A stretch of 64,000 nt of DNA from Pseudomonas paralactis (GTDB taxonomy: Bacteria; Pseudomonadota; Gammaproteobacteria; Pseudomonadales; Pseudomonadaceae), in the NCBI RefSeq assembly GCF_001439735.1, contig NZ_JYLN01000002.1:744001-808000 (forward strand), given 5' to 3'. This document shows, one piece after another, positions 20,787 to 30,992 of the stretch. Position 1 is the first letter of the stretch; every line of letters starts with the position of its first letter. The position numbers and the translations under genes are program-made. The notes below the pieces were generated by a model, which searched no databases, was not told the origin of the DNA, and saw only the letters and a program-made list of their open reading frames with translations.

Positions 20787-23610
20787 AGTGGCGAACCTCG
20801 CCTTCACCGCTGATGTTGTCGACACAACGACCACAGATTTCCGGATGCTCAGGGTTCACGCCGACATCTTCACGGCAGTGCCAGCAACGAGCGCACTTGG
20901 GGAAGGCCGACTTGACCACTTTGAGCTTCAAGCCCGGCACCTCGGTAGCTACCGCGTCTGCCGGAGCCTGGGTAAACGGTGCCAGACTCGCGGTGGAGGT
21001 GATCAGCACGAAGCGCAGCTCATTACTCAGCTTGGCCAGGTCGGCGGTCAGGCCGTCCTCGGCAAACAGGGTGACTTCGGCTTGCAGGTTGCCGCCCACG
21101 GCCTTGGCCGCACGCTGAACTTCCAGCTCCTTGTTCACCGCAACCTTGACGGCCATGACGCCTTCCCAGTACTCGCGGCCGAGTTCGAAGTCGGCCGGCA
21201 GTTCGGTCAGGCCTTCGTACCAGGTGTTGAGCATGACCGACTCGTTACGCTCGCCCGGCAGGTATTCCCACAGTTCGTCGGCGGTGAACGCCAGGATCGG
21301 CGCGATCCAGCGCACCAGCGCTTCGCTGATGTGGTACAGCGCGGTCTGCGCCGAGCGGCGCGCCTTGCTGTTGGCGCCAGTGGTGTACTGGCGGTCCTTG
21401 ATGATGTCGAGGTAGAAACCGCCTAACTCCTGCACGCAGAAGTTGTGGATCTTGGAGTAGACGTTCCAGAAGCGGTATTCGCCGTAGTGCTCCTGCAACT
21501 CGCGCTGCAACAACAGGGTACGGTCCACGGCCCAACGGTCAAGGGCGAGCATGTCTTCGGCCGGCAGCAGGTCGGTGGCCGGGTTGAAGCCGGTCAGGTT
21601 CGACAGCATGAAGCGCGCGGTATTACGGATACGACGGTAGGCGTCGGCGCTGCGGGCCAGGATCTGGTCCGACACGGCGATTTCACCCGAGTAATCGGTA
21701 GAAGCCACCCACAGACGCATGATGTCGGCGCCCAAGGTATCGTTGATCTTTTTCGGTTCGATCACGTTCTTCAGCGATTTGGACATCTTGCGGCCCGTCT
21801 CGTCGACGGTGAAGCCGTGGGTCAGCAGCTCGCGGTACGGCGCGTGGTTGTCGATCGCGCAACCGGTCAGCAGCGACGAGTGGAACCAGCCACGGTGTTG
21901 GTCCGAACCTTCCAGGTACAGGTCGGCACGCGGGCCGGTCTCGTGGCCCATCGGGTGCGAACCGCGCAGCACGTGCCAGTGAGTGGTGCCCGAATCGAAC
22001 CACACGTCGAGGGTGTCGCTGATCTTGTCGTACAGCGGCGCTTCATCGCCCAGCAGCTCGGCGGCGTCCAGCTTGAACCAGGCTTCGATGCCTTCCTGTT
22101 CAACGCGCTGGGCCACGACTTCCATCAGCTCGACGGTGCGCGGGTGCAGCTCACCGCTTTCCTTGTTCAGGAAGAACGGGATCGGCACGCCCCAGTTACG
22201 CTGGCGGGAGATGCACCAGTCAGGACGGTTGGCGATCATCGAGTGCAGGCGCGCCTGGCCCCAGGCCGGGACGAACTTGGTGTCTTCGATGGCTTTGAGC
22301 GAGCGTACACGCAGGGTGTCGCCGCTGGTCGGTTCTTTGTCCATGCCGATAAACCACTGCGCCGTAGCGCGGTAGATCAGCGGGGTCTTGTGACGCCAGC
22401 AATGCATGTAGCTGTGCTGGATGGTGGCGGTTTGCATCAACGCACCGACTTCACGCAGCTTTTCGATGATCGGCTGGTCGGCCTTGAAGATGAACTGGCC
22501 ACCGAAGAACTCGAGCGAAGGCACGTAGACGCCATTGCTCTGCACCGGGTTGATGATGTCATCGTTGACCATGCCGTACTTCTTGCAGATCACGAAGTCG
22601 TCCACGCCATAGGCTGGCGAGCAGTGGACAATGCCGGTACCCGAACCCAACTCGACGTAGTCAGCCAGGTACACCGGCGACAGGCGGTCATAGAACGGGT
22701 GACGGAAGTTGATCAGCTCCAGCGCAGAGCCGGTGGCGGTGGCGATCACCGAGCCTTGCAGCTCGTATCGCGCCAGGCACGACTCGACCATTTCTTCTGC
22801 CAGCACCAGCAGGCGATCACCGACATCCACCAGGGCGTAGGTGAATTCCGGGTGCACGTTCAGCGCCTGGTTGGCCGGGATGGTCCACGGGGTGGTGGTC
22901 CAGATCACGATGGCAGCCGGCTTGGCCAGGCTCGCCAGGCCAAAAGCCTCGGCCAGCTTGGCGTCGTCGGCGACCGGGAAGGCCACGTCGATGGTCGAGG
23001 ACTTTTTGTCTTCGTACTCAACTTCCGCTTCGGCCAGCGCCGAACCGCAGTCAAAGCACCAGTTCACGGGCTTGAGGCCCTTGAACACGAAACCGCCCTT
23101 GACGATTTCAGCCAAGGCGCGGATTTCACCGGCCTCGTTCTTGAAGTTCATGGTCTTGTAGGGGTTGTCCCACTCGCCCAGCACGCCCAGGCGGATAAAT
23201 TCGGACTTCTGGCCTTCGATCTGCTCGGTGGCGTAGGCACGGCACAGTTCGCGGGTTTTGTCCGCGCCCAGGTTCTTGCCGTAGGTCACTTCGACTTTGT
23301 GTTCGATCGGCAGGCCGTGGCAGTCCCAGCCCGGAACGTACGGCGCGTCGAAGCCCGACAGGGTTTTCGAGCGCAGGATCATGTCCTTGAGAATCTTGTT
23401 CAGCGCATGACCGATGTGAATCGTGCCATTGGCATAAGGAGGGCCGTCGTGCAGGACGAATTTCGGACGATCCTTGCCAATCTCGCGCAACTTTCCGTAC
23501 AGGCCAATACTGTCCCAGCGCTGCAGGATCTGCGGTTCGCGCTGTGGCAGGCCGGCCTTCATTGGGAAGGCGGTGTCCGGAAGGTTTAGCGTGGCTTTAT
23601 AGTCGGTCAT
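20779..23610 (-). CDS. ileS: Isoleucyl-tRNA synthetase
   Basis: 943 residues, a full-length class I synthetase of the bacterial (mupirocin-sensitive) type. The ATP motifs HIGHALNK (near residue 68) and KMSKSLKN (near 605), the CP1 editing domain with [15 protein letters not shown], and the C-terminal zinc finger (CARCWHC … CGRC) are all present. Transcribed after ribF, with 14 bases between, and before lspA. Confidence 0.98.
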   Translation of the reverse strand: MTDYKATLNLPDTAFPMKAGLPQREPQILQRWDSIGLYGKLREIGKDRPKFVLHDGPPYANGTIHIGHALNKILKDMILRSKTLSGFDAPYVPGWDCHGLPIEHKVEVTYGKNLGADKTRELCRAYATEQIEGQKSEFIRLGVLGEWDNPYKTMNFKNEAGEIRALAEIVKGGFVFKGLKPVNWCFDCGSALAEAEVEYEDKKSSTIDVAFPVADDAKLAEAFGLASLAKPAAIVIWTTTPWTIPANQALNVHPEFTYALVDVGDRLLVLAEEMVESCLARYELQGSVIATATGSALELINFRHPFYDRLSPVYLADYVELGSGTGIVHCSPAYGVDDFVICKKYGMVNDDIINPVQSNGVYVPSLEFFGGQFIFKADQPIIEKLREVGALMQTATIQHSYMHCWRHKTPLIYRATAQWFIGMDKEPTSGDTLRVRSLKAIEDTKFVPAWGQARLHSMIANRPDWCISRQRNWGVPIPFFLNKESGELHPRTVELMEVVAQRVEQEGIEAWFKLDAAELLGDEAPLYDKISDTLDVWFDSGTTHWHVLRGSHPMGHETGPRADLYLEGSDQHRGWFHSSLLTGCAIDNHAPYRELLTHGFTVDETGRKMSKSLKNVIEPKKINDTLGADIMRLWVASTDYSGEIAVSDQILARSADAYRRIRNTARFMLSNLTGFNPATDLLPAEDMLALDRWAVDRTLLLQRELQEHYGEYRFWNVYSKIHNFCVQELGGFYLDIIKDRQYTTGANSKARRSAQTALYHISEALVRWIAPILAFTADELWEYLPGERNESVMLNTWYEGLTELPADFELGREYWEGVMAVKVAVNKELEVQRAAKAVGGNLQAEVTLFAEDGLTADLAKLSNELRFVLITSTASLAPFTQAPADAVATEVPGLKLKVVKSAFPKCARCWHCREDVGVNPEHPEICGRCVDNISGEGEVRHYA

Positions 23611-23624
23611 TTAAGGCTCTTCGG

Positions 23625-24563
23625 TTAGCGATGGGCGCTAGGTGCGGCTAGTGCACGGGCGGCGGCGACATCCGCATTGATCGCCGTTTTCAACGCCTCC
23701 AGGGAGGCGAAACGCTGCTCTTCACGCAGCTTCTGGTGGAAAACCACCGTCAAACGCCGGTCGTATAAATCACCGGCAAAATCCAAAAGGTGAACTTCCA
23801 GGTGGGCCTTGCCATCACCTGCAACCGTGGGCCTGACGCCTATATTGGCGACTCCCGGCCACGATTGGCCGTCGATGTCGACGCTGACCAGGTAAACCCC
23901 GGTCAGCGGCACACGGCGGCGCTTGAGTTGCACGTTGGCAGTTGGCGTGCCCAATTGGCGCGCCAGCTTCTGGCCGTGCAGTACCCGCCCGGCAATGCGG
24001 AACGGGCGACCGAGCAAACGCTCGGCCAAGTCGAAGTCGGCGGCAGCCAGAGCATTACGCACCTGGGTGCTGCTCACACGCAGGCCGTCCAGTTCGACGG
24101 TTTGCGCGGCCTCGACGGTAAAACCCTGGTTGACGCCGGCATGTTGCAGGAAATCGAAATCCCCGACCCGGTCACAACCGAAATGGAAGTCGTCGCCGAC
24201 CTCCAGATGTTGCACACCCAGGCCATCGACCAGGATGCGGTCGACGAACTCGGCGGCGCTGAGGCTGCGCAAGCGCTGGTTAAACGCCAGGCAGAGGACG
24301 CGGTCAACGCCCTCCTCCGCCAACAGCTGCAGCTTGTCGCGCAAGCGCGCCAAACGAGCCGGCGCCGTTTGCGGGGTAAAGAACTCCCGCGGTTGTGGCT
24401 CAAAAATCACCACGCAGCTGGGCACGCCCAACTCGACCGCACGCTCGCGCAACCTTGCCAGGATAGCCTGGTGGCCACGGTGAACACCGTCAAAGTTGCC
24501 AATAGTGGCGACGCAGCCCCGATGCTCGGGGCGCAGGTTGTGGAGACCTCGAACCAGCTGCAT
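23625..24563 (-). CDS. ribF: Bifunctional riboflavin kinase / FAD synthetase
   Basis: 312 residues. The N-terminal FAD synthetase module has the GNFDGVHRGHQ nucleotidyl-transferase motif (near residue 22) and the ISSTQVR-type signature (here VSSTQVRNAL). The C-terminal riboflavin kinase domain has GTPTANVQL. It makes FMN then FAD. The start at 24563 (MQLVRGLHNL) is standard; the longer frame runs into non-coding sequence upstream. Confidence 0.95.
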   Translation of the reverse strand: MQLVRGLHNLRPEHRGCVATIGNFDGVHRGHQAILARLRERAVELGVPSCVVIFEPQPREFFTPQTAPARLARLRDKLQLLAEEGVDRVLCLAFNQRLRSLSAAEFVDRILVDGLGVQHLEVGDDFHFGCDRVGDFDFLQHAGVNQGFTVEAAQTVELDGLRVSSTQVRNALAAADFDLAERLLGRPFRIAGRVLHGQKLARQLGTPTANVQLKRRRVPLTGVYLVSVDIDGQSWPGVANIGVRPTVAGDGKAHLEVHLLDFAGDLYDRRLTVVFHQKLREEQRFASLEALKTAINADVAAARALAAPSAHR

Positions 24564-24682
24564 AACGCGCTTCTTGCTCATAAAGTGGTCGATTATAACC
24601 ACACCCAGCCCCGGACGACAGGCAACAGCGCAGGCCAAATGGGTCGAATCGATAAAACAACCGTTTTATCGCGGCAAACTCT

Positions 24683-26221
24683 CTATCCCAACGACTTGCG
24701 ATTGAAATCACGCAGGCGGAAACCCTGCAACAGCAACATTCCGAAGTACACCGCCACGCCCGCGACTACCAATACACCCAGGCGCATGAAGCGCTCCAGC
24801 ATATCGCCATCCCCCCAGGCCGGCATCACCTGCATCAGCCCCACCAGCACCGCGGACATTGCGGCCACCGCCACAAGCAACTTGAGCGTGAACATTCCCC
24901 AACCCGGCTGCGGCTGGTACATCTGCTGCTTGCGCAGCTGATAAAACAACAGGCCGGCATTGATACAGGCACCGGCACTGATCGCCAGCGCCAGCCCGGC
25001 ATGGGCCAACGGACCGATAAACAGCAGGTTGAGCAACTGTGTGACGATCAGCGTGAAAATCGCGATCTTCACCGGCGTGCGGATGTTTTGCTGTGCGTAG
25101 AAGCCCGGCGCCAGCACCTTGATCACGATAATACCGAGCAGGCCGACAGAGTAGGCAACCAGCGCGTGCTGAGTCATCAAGGCGTCATGTGCATCGAATT
25201 GCCCGTATTGAAACAGCGAGACCGTCAGCGGTTCGGCGAGGATTCCCAGGGCCAGCGCGCATGGCAACACCAATAGAAAGCACAGACGCAGGCCCCAATC
25301 GAGAATGCGCGAATACTCCTGACGATCCTTGCTGGCATAGGTGCGCGCCAGGGTTGGCAGCAGGATCGTGCCCAATGCCACGCCAAGCACACCGGATGGC
25401 AACTCCATCAGACGGTCGGCGTAATACATCCACGATACCGACCCGGACACCAGCAACGAGGCGAACGCGGTGTTGATGATCAGCGAAATCTGACTGACCG
25501 ACACTCCGAGGATCGCCGGCAACATATTACGCATCACACGCCAGACGCCGGTGTCCTTGAGGTTCAGGCGCGGCAGTACAAGCATGCCGATTTTTTTCAG
25601 GTGCGGCAGTTGGTACAACAACTGCGCCAGGCCGCCGGCCAGCACCGCCCAACCCAGGGCCATGACCGGAGGGTCGAAATACGGCGTGAGGAACAGCGCA
25701 AAAATAATCATGCTGACATTCAGCAAGGTCGGCACAAAGGCCGGTACCGAGAAACGATTCCAGGTATTGAGGATCGCCCCGGCGAGCGACGACAGGGAAA
25801 TCAGCAATATATAAGGAAAGGTCACCCGCAGCAGATCAGTAGTCAGTGCGAACTTTTCCGGTGTGTTGGCAAAACCGGGCGCCGTGGCCCAGATCACCCA
25901 AGGCGCGGCGAGCATCCCGACGATGGTGACCAGCATCAGCACCAGCGTCAGCAGGCCCGAGACGTAGGCGACGAACGTACGGGTCGCCTCCTCGCCATGC
26001 TGGGTCTTGTATTCGGCCAGAATCGGCACGAACGCCTGGGAAAACGCACCTTCGGCGAAGATCCGCCGCAGCAGGTTGGGGAGTTTGAAGGCAATAAAGA
26101 AGGCATCCGTGGCCATACTGGCGCCAAAGATGCGCGCCAGCAGAGTGTCACGCACAAACCCCAAAACCCGGGAGATCATCGTGATAGAGCTGACCGCAGC
26201 CAACGATTTAAGCAGATTCAT
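24683..26221 (-). CDS. murJ: Lipid II flippase MurJ (MviN)
   Basis: 512 residues with about 14 hydrophobic segments. It moves lipid II across the inner membrane for peptidoglycan synthesis. MviN-type motifs [44 protein letters not shown] and [18 protein letters not shown] are visible. It lies between rpsT (divergent) and ribF. Confidence 0.96.
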   Translation of the reverse strand: MNLLKSLAAVSSITMISRVLGFVRDTLLARIFGASMATDAFFIAFKLPNLLRRIFAEGAFSQAFVPILAEYKTQHGEEATRTFVAYVSGLLTLVLMLVTIVGMLAAPWVIWATAPGFANTPEKFALTTDLLRVTFPYILLISLSSLAGAILNTWNRFSVPAFVPTLLNVSMIIFALFLTPYFDPPVMALGWAVLAGGLAQLLYQLPHLKKIGMLVLPRLNLKDTGVWRVMRNMLPAILGVSVSQISLIINTAFASLLVSGSVSWMYYADRLMELPSGVLGVALGTILLPTLARTYASKDRQEYSRILDWGLRLCFLLVLPCALALGILAEPLTVSLFQYGQFDAHDALMTQHALVAYSVGLLGIIVIKVLAPGFYAQQNIRTPVKIAIFTLIVTQLLNLLFIGPLAHAGLALAISAGACINAGLLFYQLRKQQMYQPQPGWGMFTLKLLVAVAAMSAVLVGLMQVMPAWGDGDMLERFMRLGVLVVAGVAVYFGMLLLQGFRLRDFNRKSLG

Positions 26222-26392
26222 TGAAAGAGTTTGCGCCTATAGATAAAGAGCAGGCGAACAAAGCGCCTACTTATGCGATACTGCGCGCCTGCAACAGCAC
26301 AGAGCCAAAGCTCGCGAGTTTACAGGTCAAGCGCCGGAAATAAATCACCCGCCTCTTCAGATCGACCACTCAGCAGTTCGCATCAGCCGCCC

Positions 26393-26421
26393 TTGACAAC
26401 CCATCAAGTCATCGGCATGAT
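26393..26421 (+). promoter_or_regulatory. Candidate rpsT promoter
   Basis: TTGACA (26393–26398), 17 bases, CATGAT (26416–26421), then a GC-rich discriminator. It is about 55 bases upstream of the rpsT start and fits a growth-rate-controlled ribosomal-protein promoter. Confidence 0.65.
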
Positions 26422-26474
26422 TCGCGGCCTATTTTGTTTGCTATTTCCTAAAAAGTCTTTCGAGGAGCTCGACG

Positions 26475-26753
26475 GTGGCCAACACACCTTCCGCCAAAAA
26501 ACGTGCAAAACAGGCTGAGAAGCGTCGCAGCCACAACGCCAGCCTGCGTTCCATGGTTCGTACCTACATCAAGAATGTAGTTAAAGCCATCGACACCAAA
26601 GACGCTGAAAAAGCTCAAGCTGCTTACGTTCTGGCCGTGCCAGTTATCGACCGTATGGCCGATAAAGGCATCATCCACAAGAACAAGGCCGCTCGCCATA
26701 AGAGCCGCCTGAATGGCCACATCAAGGCTCTGAGCGTTCCTGCTGCAGCCTAA
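26475..26753 (+). CDS. rpsT: 30S ribosomal protein S20
   Basis: 92 residues, basic and helical, beginning [21 protein letters not shown]. It binds 16S rRNA early in 30S assembly. The start codon is GTG (tcGACGGTGGCC), which is common for rpsT and, in E. coli where the start is UUG, is part of autoregulation. AGGAG lies seven bases upstream. Divergent from murJ, with its own terminator. Confidence 0.97.
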   Translation: MANTPSAKKRAKQAEKRRSHNASLRSMVRTYIKNVVKAIDTKDAEKAQAAYVLAVPVIDRMADKGIIHKNKAARHKSRLNGHIKALSVPAAA

Positions 26754-26796
26754 GTGGTAACAACTGCCACGCAGCCCAGGTTGCGTAACAGTTAAG

Positions 26797-26830
26797 AAAT
26801 GCCCCGTACCGAAAGGTCCGGGGCATTTTT
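26797..26830 (+). terminator. rpsT terminator
   Basis: AAATGCCCCG and CGGGGCATTT form the stem around a GAAA-containing loop, with a T-run after it. Confidence 0.93.
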
Positions 26831-26845
26831 GTTTGCCCCTGAAAA

Positions 26846-26947
26846 CTGTAGGAGCGAGCTTGCTCGCGAAGATCGTTAACGATGACGCGGGAAGCCTAGC
26901 GCCCAGCGGGGTTCTCAGGTTTTTCGCGAGCAAGCTCGCTCCTACAG
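26846..26947. repeat. REPIN (TAGGAGCGAGCTTGCTCGCG family), copy 1
   Basis: A 102-base REP doublet. The left arm CTGTAGGAGCGAGCTTGCTC and its exact inverse on the right enclose a centre containing ATCGTTAACGAT. This is the most frequent REPIN family of the P. fluorescens group as I recall. Four more copies lie at 33964, 50521, 56108 and (by the same arms) none elsewhere that I found. Confidence 0.9.
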
Positions 26948-26974
26948 AAAGGTGACCGGGAATATTCTCAAGGC

Positions 26975-27008
26975 AAAAAAAACGCCCCGAACCAGTCGGG
27001 GCGTTTTT
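26975..27008 (-). terminator. slyD terminator
   Basis: A symmetric hairpin, AACGCCCCGA – loop – TCGGGGCGTT, with A-run and T-run on the two sides. It lies just past the slyD stop and could act in both directions. Confidence 0.9.
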
Positions 27009-27031
27009 GCTACCGATTGATCAAACCACAA

Positions 27032-27517
27032 TCAATGGTGGTGACCGCCTTCACCGTGGACGTGGCCGTGAGCCACTTCTTCCTGGGAAGCGTCGCGGAT
27101 GGCAACGATCTTCACTTGGAAGTTCAGGCGCTGGCCAGCCAGAGGGTGGTTGCCGTCGACAGTCACATCATCGCCGTCCAGATCACGGATGGTGACGATC
27201 TGCATTTGGCCGTCCGGTGCGGAAGCGTGGAACTGCATGCCCACTTCCAGCTCGTCAACGCCTTCGAACATGCTGCGGCTCAAGGTGCTGACCAGTTCGG
27301 CGGAGTATTCGCCGTAGGCATCTTCAGGCTCTACGGCAACGGTCAGTTCATCACCGACTGCCTTGCCTTCCAGTGCCTTTTCCAGGCCTGGGATGATGTT
27401 ACCTGCGCCTTGCAGGTAGACCAGCGGCGCGCCGCCGGCTGAGCTGTCGATGACCTCACCAGCGTCGTTGGTCAGGGTATAGTCGATGGAGACAGCCTTG
27501 TTAGCGGCGATCGTCAT
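27032..27517 (-). CDS. slyD: FKBP-type peptidyl-prolyl isomerase SlyD
   Basis: 161 residues. An FKBP domain (DYTLTNDAGEVIDSS … PLVYLQGAGNIIPGLEKALEG) with the IF chaperone insert and a C-terminal tail that contains clustered histidines (HGHVHGEGGHHH). Such tails bind nickel; SlyD supports hydrogenase maturation in E. coli and general folding elsewhere. The start at 27517 gives the family-typical beginning. Confidence 0.93.
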   Translation of the reverse strand: MTIAANKAVSIDYTLTNDAGEVIDSSAGGAPLVYLQGAGNIIPGLEKALEGKAVGDELTVAVEPEDAYGEYSAELVSTLSRSMFEGVDELEVGMQFHASAPDGQMQIVTIRDLDGDDVTVDGNHPLAGQRLNFQVKIVAIRDASQEEVAHGHVHGEGGHHH

Positions 27518-27806
27518 GGGGCGAGACCTTTTGCATAAGAATGAAGAACGGACAAGTCTAAACAAGGATTTGCCCGAAAGCGAACAGAACCCGGACAGAC
27601 GGGGCCGACCAACGGTCTCTATCATCACCGGATTCCACCAGGACGACGACCTGCACTGGGTTGCCGAACTGTCCTGCGGCCACACCCAGCACCTGCGCCA
27701 CCAGCCGCCATGGCAGTCGCGAGCCTGGGTCATCGACGCTGCTCAACGCCTTGAAAAAATAGGCCAACCCTTTGCGTGCGGCTGGTGTGCGCAAGTGCGC
27801 GAATAA
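27516..27806 (+). CDS. DUF3565 protein, possible zinc site
   Basis: 96 residues from the ATG at 27516. The conserved part begins near residue 37 (IITGFHQDDDLHWVAELSCGHTQHLRHQPPW) and ends with CGWC; the CGH…H and CxxC pattern suggests a metal site. Function unknown. The first 36 residues are polar and unlike the rest, and the ATG would overlap the divergent slyD start codon, so the real start may be lower, for example the TTG at 27570. Confidence 0.6.
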   Translation: MGRDLLHKNEERTSLNKDLPESEQNPDRRGRPTVSIITGFHQDDDLHWVAELSCGHTQHLRHQPPWQSRAWVIDAAQRLEKIGQPFACGWCAQVRE

Positions 27807-27885
27807 CGATAACCTTGACGCCTGATTCGCGGTAGGCGCTCACGCATAGAGCGCCACCCAAGCCATGCACCTCCAGAGAATTCGC

Positions 27886-29985
27886 ATGCAGACTTTTTTT
27901 ATCGCGCCCACCGATTTTGGTGTGGGTCTGACCTCCATCAGCCTTGGGCTGGTGCGTACCCTGGAACGGGCCGGCCTTAAAGTCGGCTTCTTCAAACCGA
28001 TTGCCCAGCCACACCCGGGCGATACCGGGCCGGAGCGCTCCACCGAGCTGGTGGCCCGTACCCACGGCCTGAAGCCGCCACAGCCCCTGGGCCTGGCCCA
28101 CGTGGAGCGGATGCTCGGCGACGGTCAGCTCGATGAGCTGCTGGAAGAAATCATCACCCTGTATCAGCAGGCCGCCGTAGGCAAAGACGTGCTGATCGTC
28201 GAAGGCATGGTGCCGACCCGCAGCGCCAGCTACGCCGCGCGGGTCAACCTGCACCTGGCCAAGAGCCTGGATGCGGAAGTGATCCTGGTCTCGGCGCCGG
28301 AAAACGAAGTCCTTACCGAGCTCTCTGGCCGCGTGGAATTGCAGGCCCAACTGTTCGGCGGCCCCAAAGACCCTAAAGTGCTGGGCGTGATCCTCAACAA
28401 GGTGCGCACCGACGAAAGCATGGAGGCGTTCTCGGCGCGCCTCAAAGAGCACTCGCCGTTGTTGCGCAGCGGTGATTTCCGTCTGCTTGGCTGCATCCCC
28501 TATCAGCCCGAACTCAATGCCCCGCGCACCCGCGATGTGGCCGACCTGATGGGTGCGCAAGTCCTCAACGCCGGCGACTACGAAACCCGGCGCATGACCA
28601 AGATCATCATCTGCGCCCGCACCATGCGCAACACCGTGGAGCTGCTCAAGCCCGGTGTGCTGGTGGTCACCCCCGGCGATCGCGACGACATCATCCTCGC
28701 CGTCAGCCTGGCCGCGATCAACGGCGTACCGCTGGCCGGCCTGCTGCTGACCAGCGACACCCTGCCCGACCCGCGCATCATGGATTTGTGCCGTGGCGCT
28801 TTCCAGGCCGGGCTGCCGGTGCTGTCGGTGAGCACCGGCTCCTACGACACCGCCAACCAGCTCAACAGCCTCAACAAGGAAATCCCCATTGATGACCGCG
28901 AGCGCGCGGAGATCATCACGGACTTCGTCGCCAGCCACCTCGATGCGCGCTGGCTGCACCAGCGGTGTGGCACGCCCAGAGAGATGCGCCTGTCGCCGGC
29001 GGTGTTCCGCTACCAGTTGATCCAACGGGCCCAGGCCGCCAACAAGCGTATCGTGTTGCCCGAGGGCTGCGAGCCGTTGACGGTGCAAGCCGCCGCCATT
29101 TGCCAGGCCCGAGGCATTGCCCGCTGCGTGCTGCTGGCCAAACCGGCGGATGTGGAAGCGGTTGCCCGCGCCCAGGGTATCGAGCTGCCCGAGGGCCTGG
29201 AGATCCTTGACCCGGACCTGATTCGCCAGCGCTATGTCGAGCCGATGGTTGCCTTGCGCAAGACCAAGAGCCTCAACGCGCCCATGGCCGAGCAGCAGCT
29301 TGAAGACACGGTAGTAATCGCCACCATGATGCTCGCCCTGGACGAAGTGGATGGCCTGGTTTCCGGCGTTATCCACTCCACTGCCAATACCATTCGCCCG
29401 GCGCTGCAGCTGATCAAAACCGCGCCGGGCTGCACCCTGGTGTCGTCGGTGTTCTTCATGCTGTTCCCCGAGCAGGTGCTGGTATACGGCGACTGCGTGA
29501 TGAACCCGCACCCAAGCGCTGCGGAACTGGCGGAAATCGCTCTGCAAAGCGCCGACTCGGCCGCCGCGTTCGGCATCACCCCACGGGTGGCGATGATCAG
29601 CTATTCCAGCGGTGATTCGGCCAGCGGTGAAGAAGTGGAAAAGGTCCGCGAAGCCACGCTGCTCGCCCACGAACAACAAAGCTCGCTGCTGATCGATGGC
29701 CCGCTGCAATACGACGCCGCAGCCAATGAAAGCGTGGCCCGGCAATTGGCGCCCAACAGCCAGGTGGCCGGCAAGGCGACGGTGTTCGTGTTCCCCGACC
29801 TGAACACCGGCAACACCACGTACAAAGCCGTGCAACGCAGCGCCGATTGCGTGAGCCTGGGGCCGATGCTCCAGGGCCTGCGCAAACCGGTCAACGACCT
29901 GCCGCGCGGCGCCCAGGTAGACGACATCGTGTACACCATCGCGCTGACTGCGATCCAAGCCGCCAACCGACCTATGGATATCTAA
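27886..29985 (+). CDS. pta: Phosphate acetyltransferase
   Basis: 699 residues, the long form of Pta. The N-terminal CobB/BioD-like P-loop domain (FIAPTDFGVGLTSISLG) has a degenerate nucleotide site. A DRTGG regulatory domain (about 220–335) follows, then the C-terminal catalytic domain (about 375–699) with SGVIHSTANTIRPALQLIK and SYSSGDSASGEEVEKVREA. It interconverts acetyl-CoA and acetyl phosphate. The usual partner ackA is not next to it. The stop is immediately followed by the ATG of an acyltransferase. Confidence 0.96.
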   Translation: MQTFFIAPTDFGVGLTSISLGLVRTLERAGLKVGFFKPIAQPHPGDTGPERSTELVARTHGLKPPQPLGLAHVERMLGDGQLDELLEEIITLYQQAAVGKDVLIVEGMVPTRSASYAARVNLHLAKSLDAEVILVSAPENEVLTELSGRVELQAQLFGGPKDPKVLGVILNKVRTDESMEAFSARLKEHSPLLRSGDFRLLGCIPYQPELNAPRTRDVADLMGAQVLNAGDYETRRMTKIIICARTMRNTVELLKPGVLVVTPGDRDDIILAVSLAAINGVPLAGLLLTSDTLPDPRIMDLCRGAFQAGLPVLSVSTGSYDTANQLNSLNKEIPIDDRERAEIITDFVASHLDARWLHQRCGTPREMRLSPAVFRYQLIQRAQAANKRIVLPEGCEPLTVQAAAICQARGIARCVLLAKPADVEAVARAQGIELPEGLEILDPDLIRQRYVEPMVALRKTKSLNAPMAEQQLEDTVVIATMMLALDEVDGLVSGVIHSTANTIRPALQLIKTAPGCTLVSSVFFMLFPEQVLVYGDCVMNPHPSAAELAEIALQSADSAAAFGITPRVAMISYSSGDSASGEEVEKVREATLLAHEQQSSLLIDGPLQYDAAANESVARQLAPNSQVAGKATVFVFPDLNTGNTTYKAVQRSADCVSLGPMLQGLRKPVNDLPRGAQVDDIVYTIALTAIQAANRPMDI

Positions 29986-30885
29986 ATGCTGGATTTTCTA
30001 CCTGCCGCCGTACGCGGAGTGATCGCTTCGCTGTTGCTGGCGCTGAACACGATCCTGTTGTGTTCGTTCCTGTTTATCGTCGCGCTGTTCAAGGCTCTGC
30101 CCTTCGCCAAACGCTTCAGCGAATGGCTGATGAACCACACCCACGAAGCCTGGGTGACCAACAACAAGGGCTGGATGAACCTGGTACGCCGCACACGCTG
30201 GCACTTGAGCGGCCTTGAAGGCCTGGATTATCAGCATTCCTATCTGGTGACCAGTAACCACCAGAGCTGGGTCGACATCATGGTGCTGCAATACGTGCTC
30301 AATCGGCGTATTCGTCCGCTGAAGTTCTTCCTCAAGCAAGAGCTGATCTGGGTGCCGGTGATTGGTTTGGCGTGGTGGGCGCTGGGCTTTCCGTTCATGA
30401 AGCGCTACACCAAGGCTTATCTGGAGAAACACCCGGAAAAGAAGGGCAAGGACCTGGAAACCACCCGCAAGACCTGCGCGAAGTTTCGCGACAACCCGGT
30501 GGGTATTTTCAACTTTGCCGAGGGCACGCGGTTTACGCCGGGCAAACATGCGCAGCAGAACTCCCCATTTCGCTATTTGCTCAAGCCCAAGGCTGGCGGC
30601 ATTGCGTTTGTGCTGGATGCCATGGGCGAGCAGCTCAAATCATTGGTGAATGTGACCATTCACTACCCTGCCGGACGCCCGGGCTACTGGGATTTGCTGT
30701 GCGGGAATGTGAAGGAGGTGGTCGTGCAGTTTGAAGAAGTGCAGATCCCCACTGAGTTCATCGGCAAGAACTATGAGCAGGACGGGGAGTATCGGTTGGC
30801 GTTCCAGGGCTGGATCAACCAGTTATGGCAAGACAAGGATGCATTGCTGGAGCAGCTTCACAAAGACTTTCCGGCCAGCCGCTGA
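29986..30885 (+). CDS. 1-acyl-glycerol-3-phosphate acyltransferase-type enzyme (PlsC/YihG family)
   Basis: 299 residues. An N-terminal membrane helix (about 10–35) is followed by the acyltransferase motifs NHQSWVD (HX4D, near residue 90), FNFAEGTRFTPGKH (FPEGT-like) and a proline-rich LKPKAGG site. It is related to E. coli YihG and the P. fluorescens lysophosphatidate acyltransferases. It starts one base after the pta stop, so it is probably co-transcribed with pta. Confidence 0.88.
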   Translation: MLDFLPAAVRGVIASLLLALNTILLCSFLFIVALFKALPFAKRFSEWLMNHTHEAWVTNNKGWMNLVRRTRWHLSGLEGLDYQHSYLVTSNHQSWVDIMVLQYVLNRRIRPLKFFLKQELIWVPVIGLAWWALGFPFMKRYTKAYLEKHPEKKGKDLETTRKTCAKFRDNPVGIFNFAEGTRFTPGKHAQQNSPFRYLLKPKAGGIAFVLDAMGEQLKSLVNVTIHYPAGRPGYWDLLCGNVKEVVVQFEEVQIPTEFIGKNYEQDGEYRLAFQGWINQLWQDKDALLEQLHKDFPASR

Positions 30886-30938
30886 TCACCGGTGGAAGCC
30901 AGCCCCCACATTGACCGAGTTCACATTTGAGAATAGGT

Positions 30939-30977
30939 AAAAAGCCCGCCACCGATCACTCGGTGGCGGGCTTTTTT
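30939..30977. terminator. Bidirectional terminator between acyltransferase gene and cysNC
   Basis: A long perfect stem (AAAAGCCCGCCACCGA, loop TCAC, complement) with A-run and T-run serves both converging genes. Confidence 0.93.
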
Positions 30978-30992
30978 GTGCGGCAATAAAGC

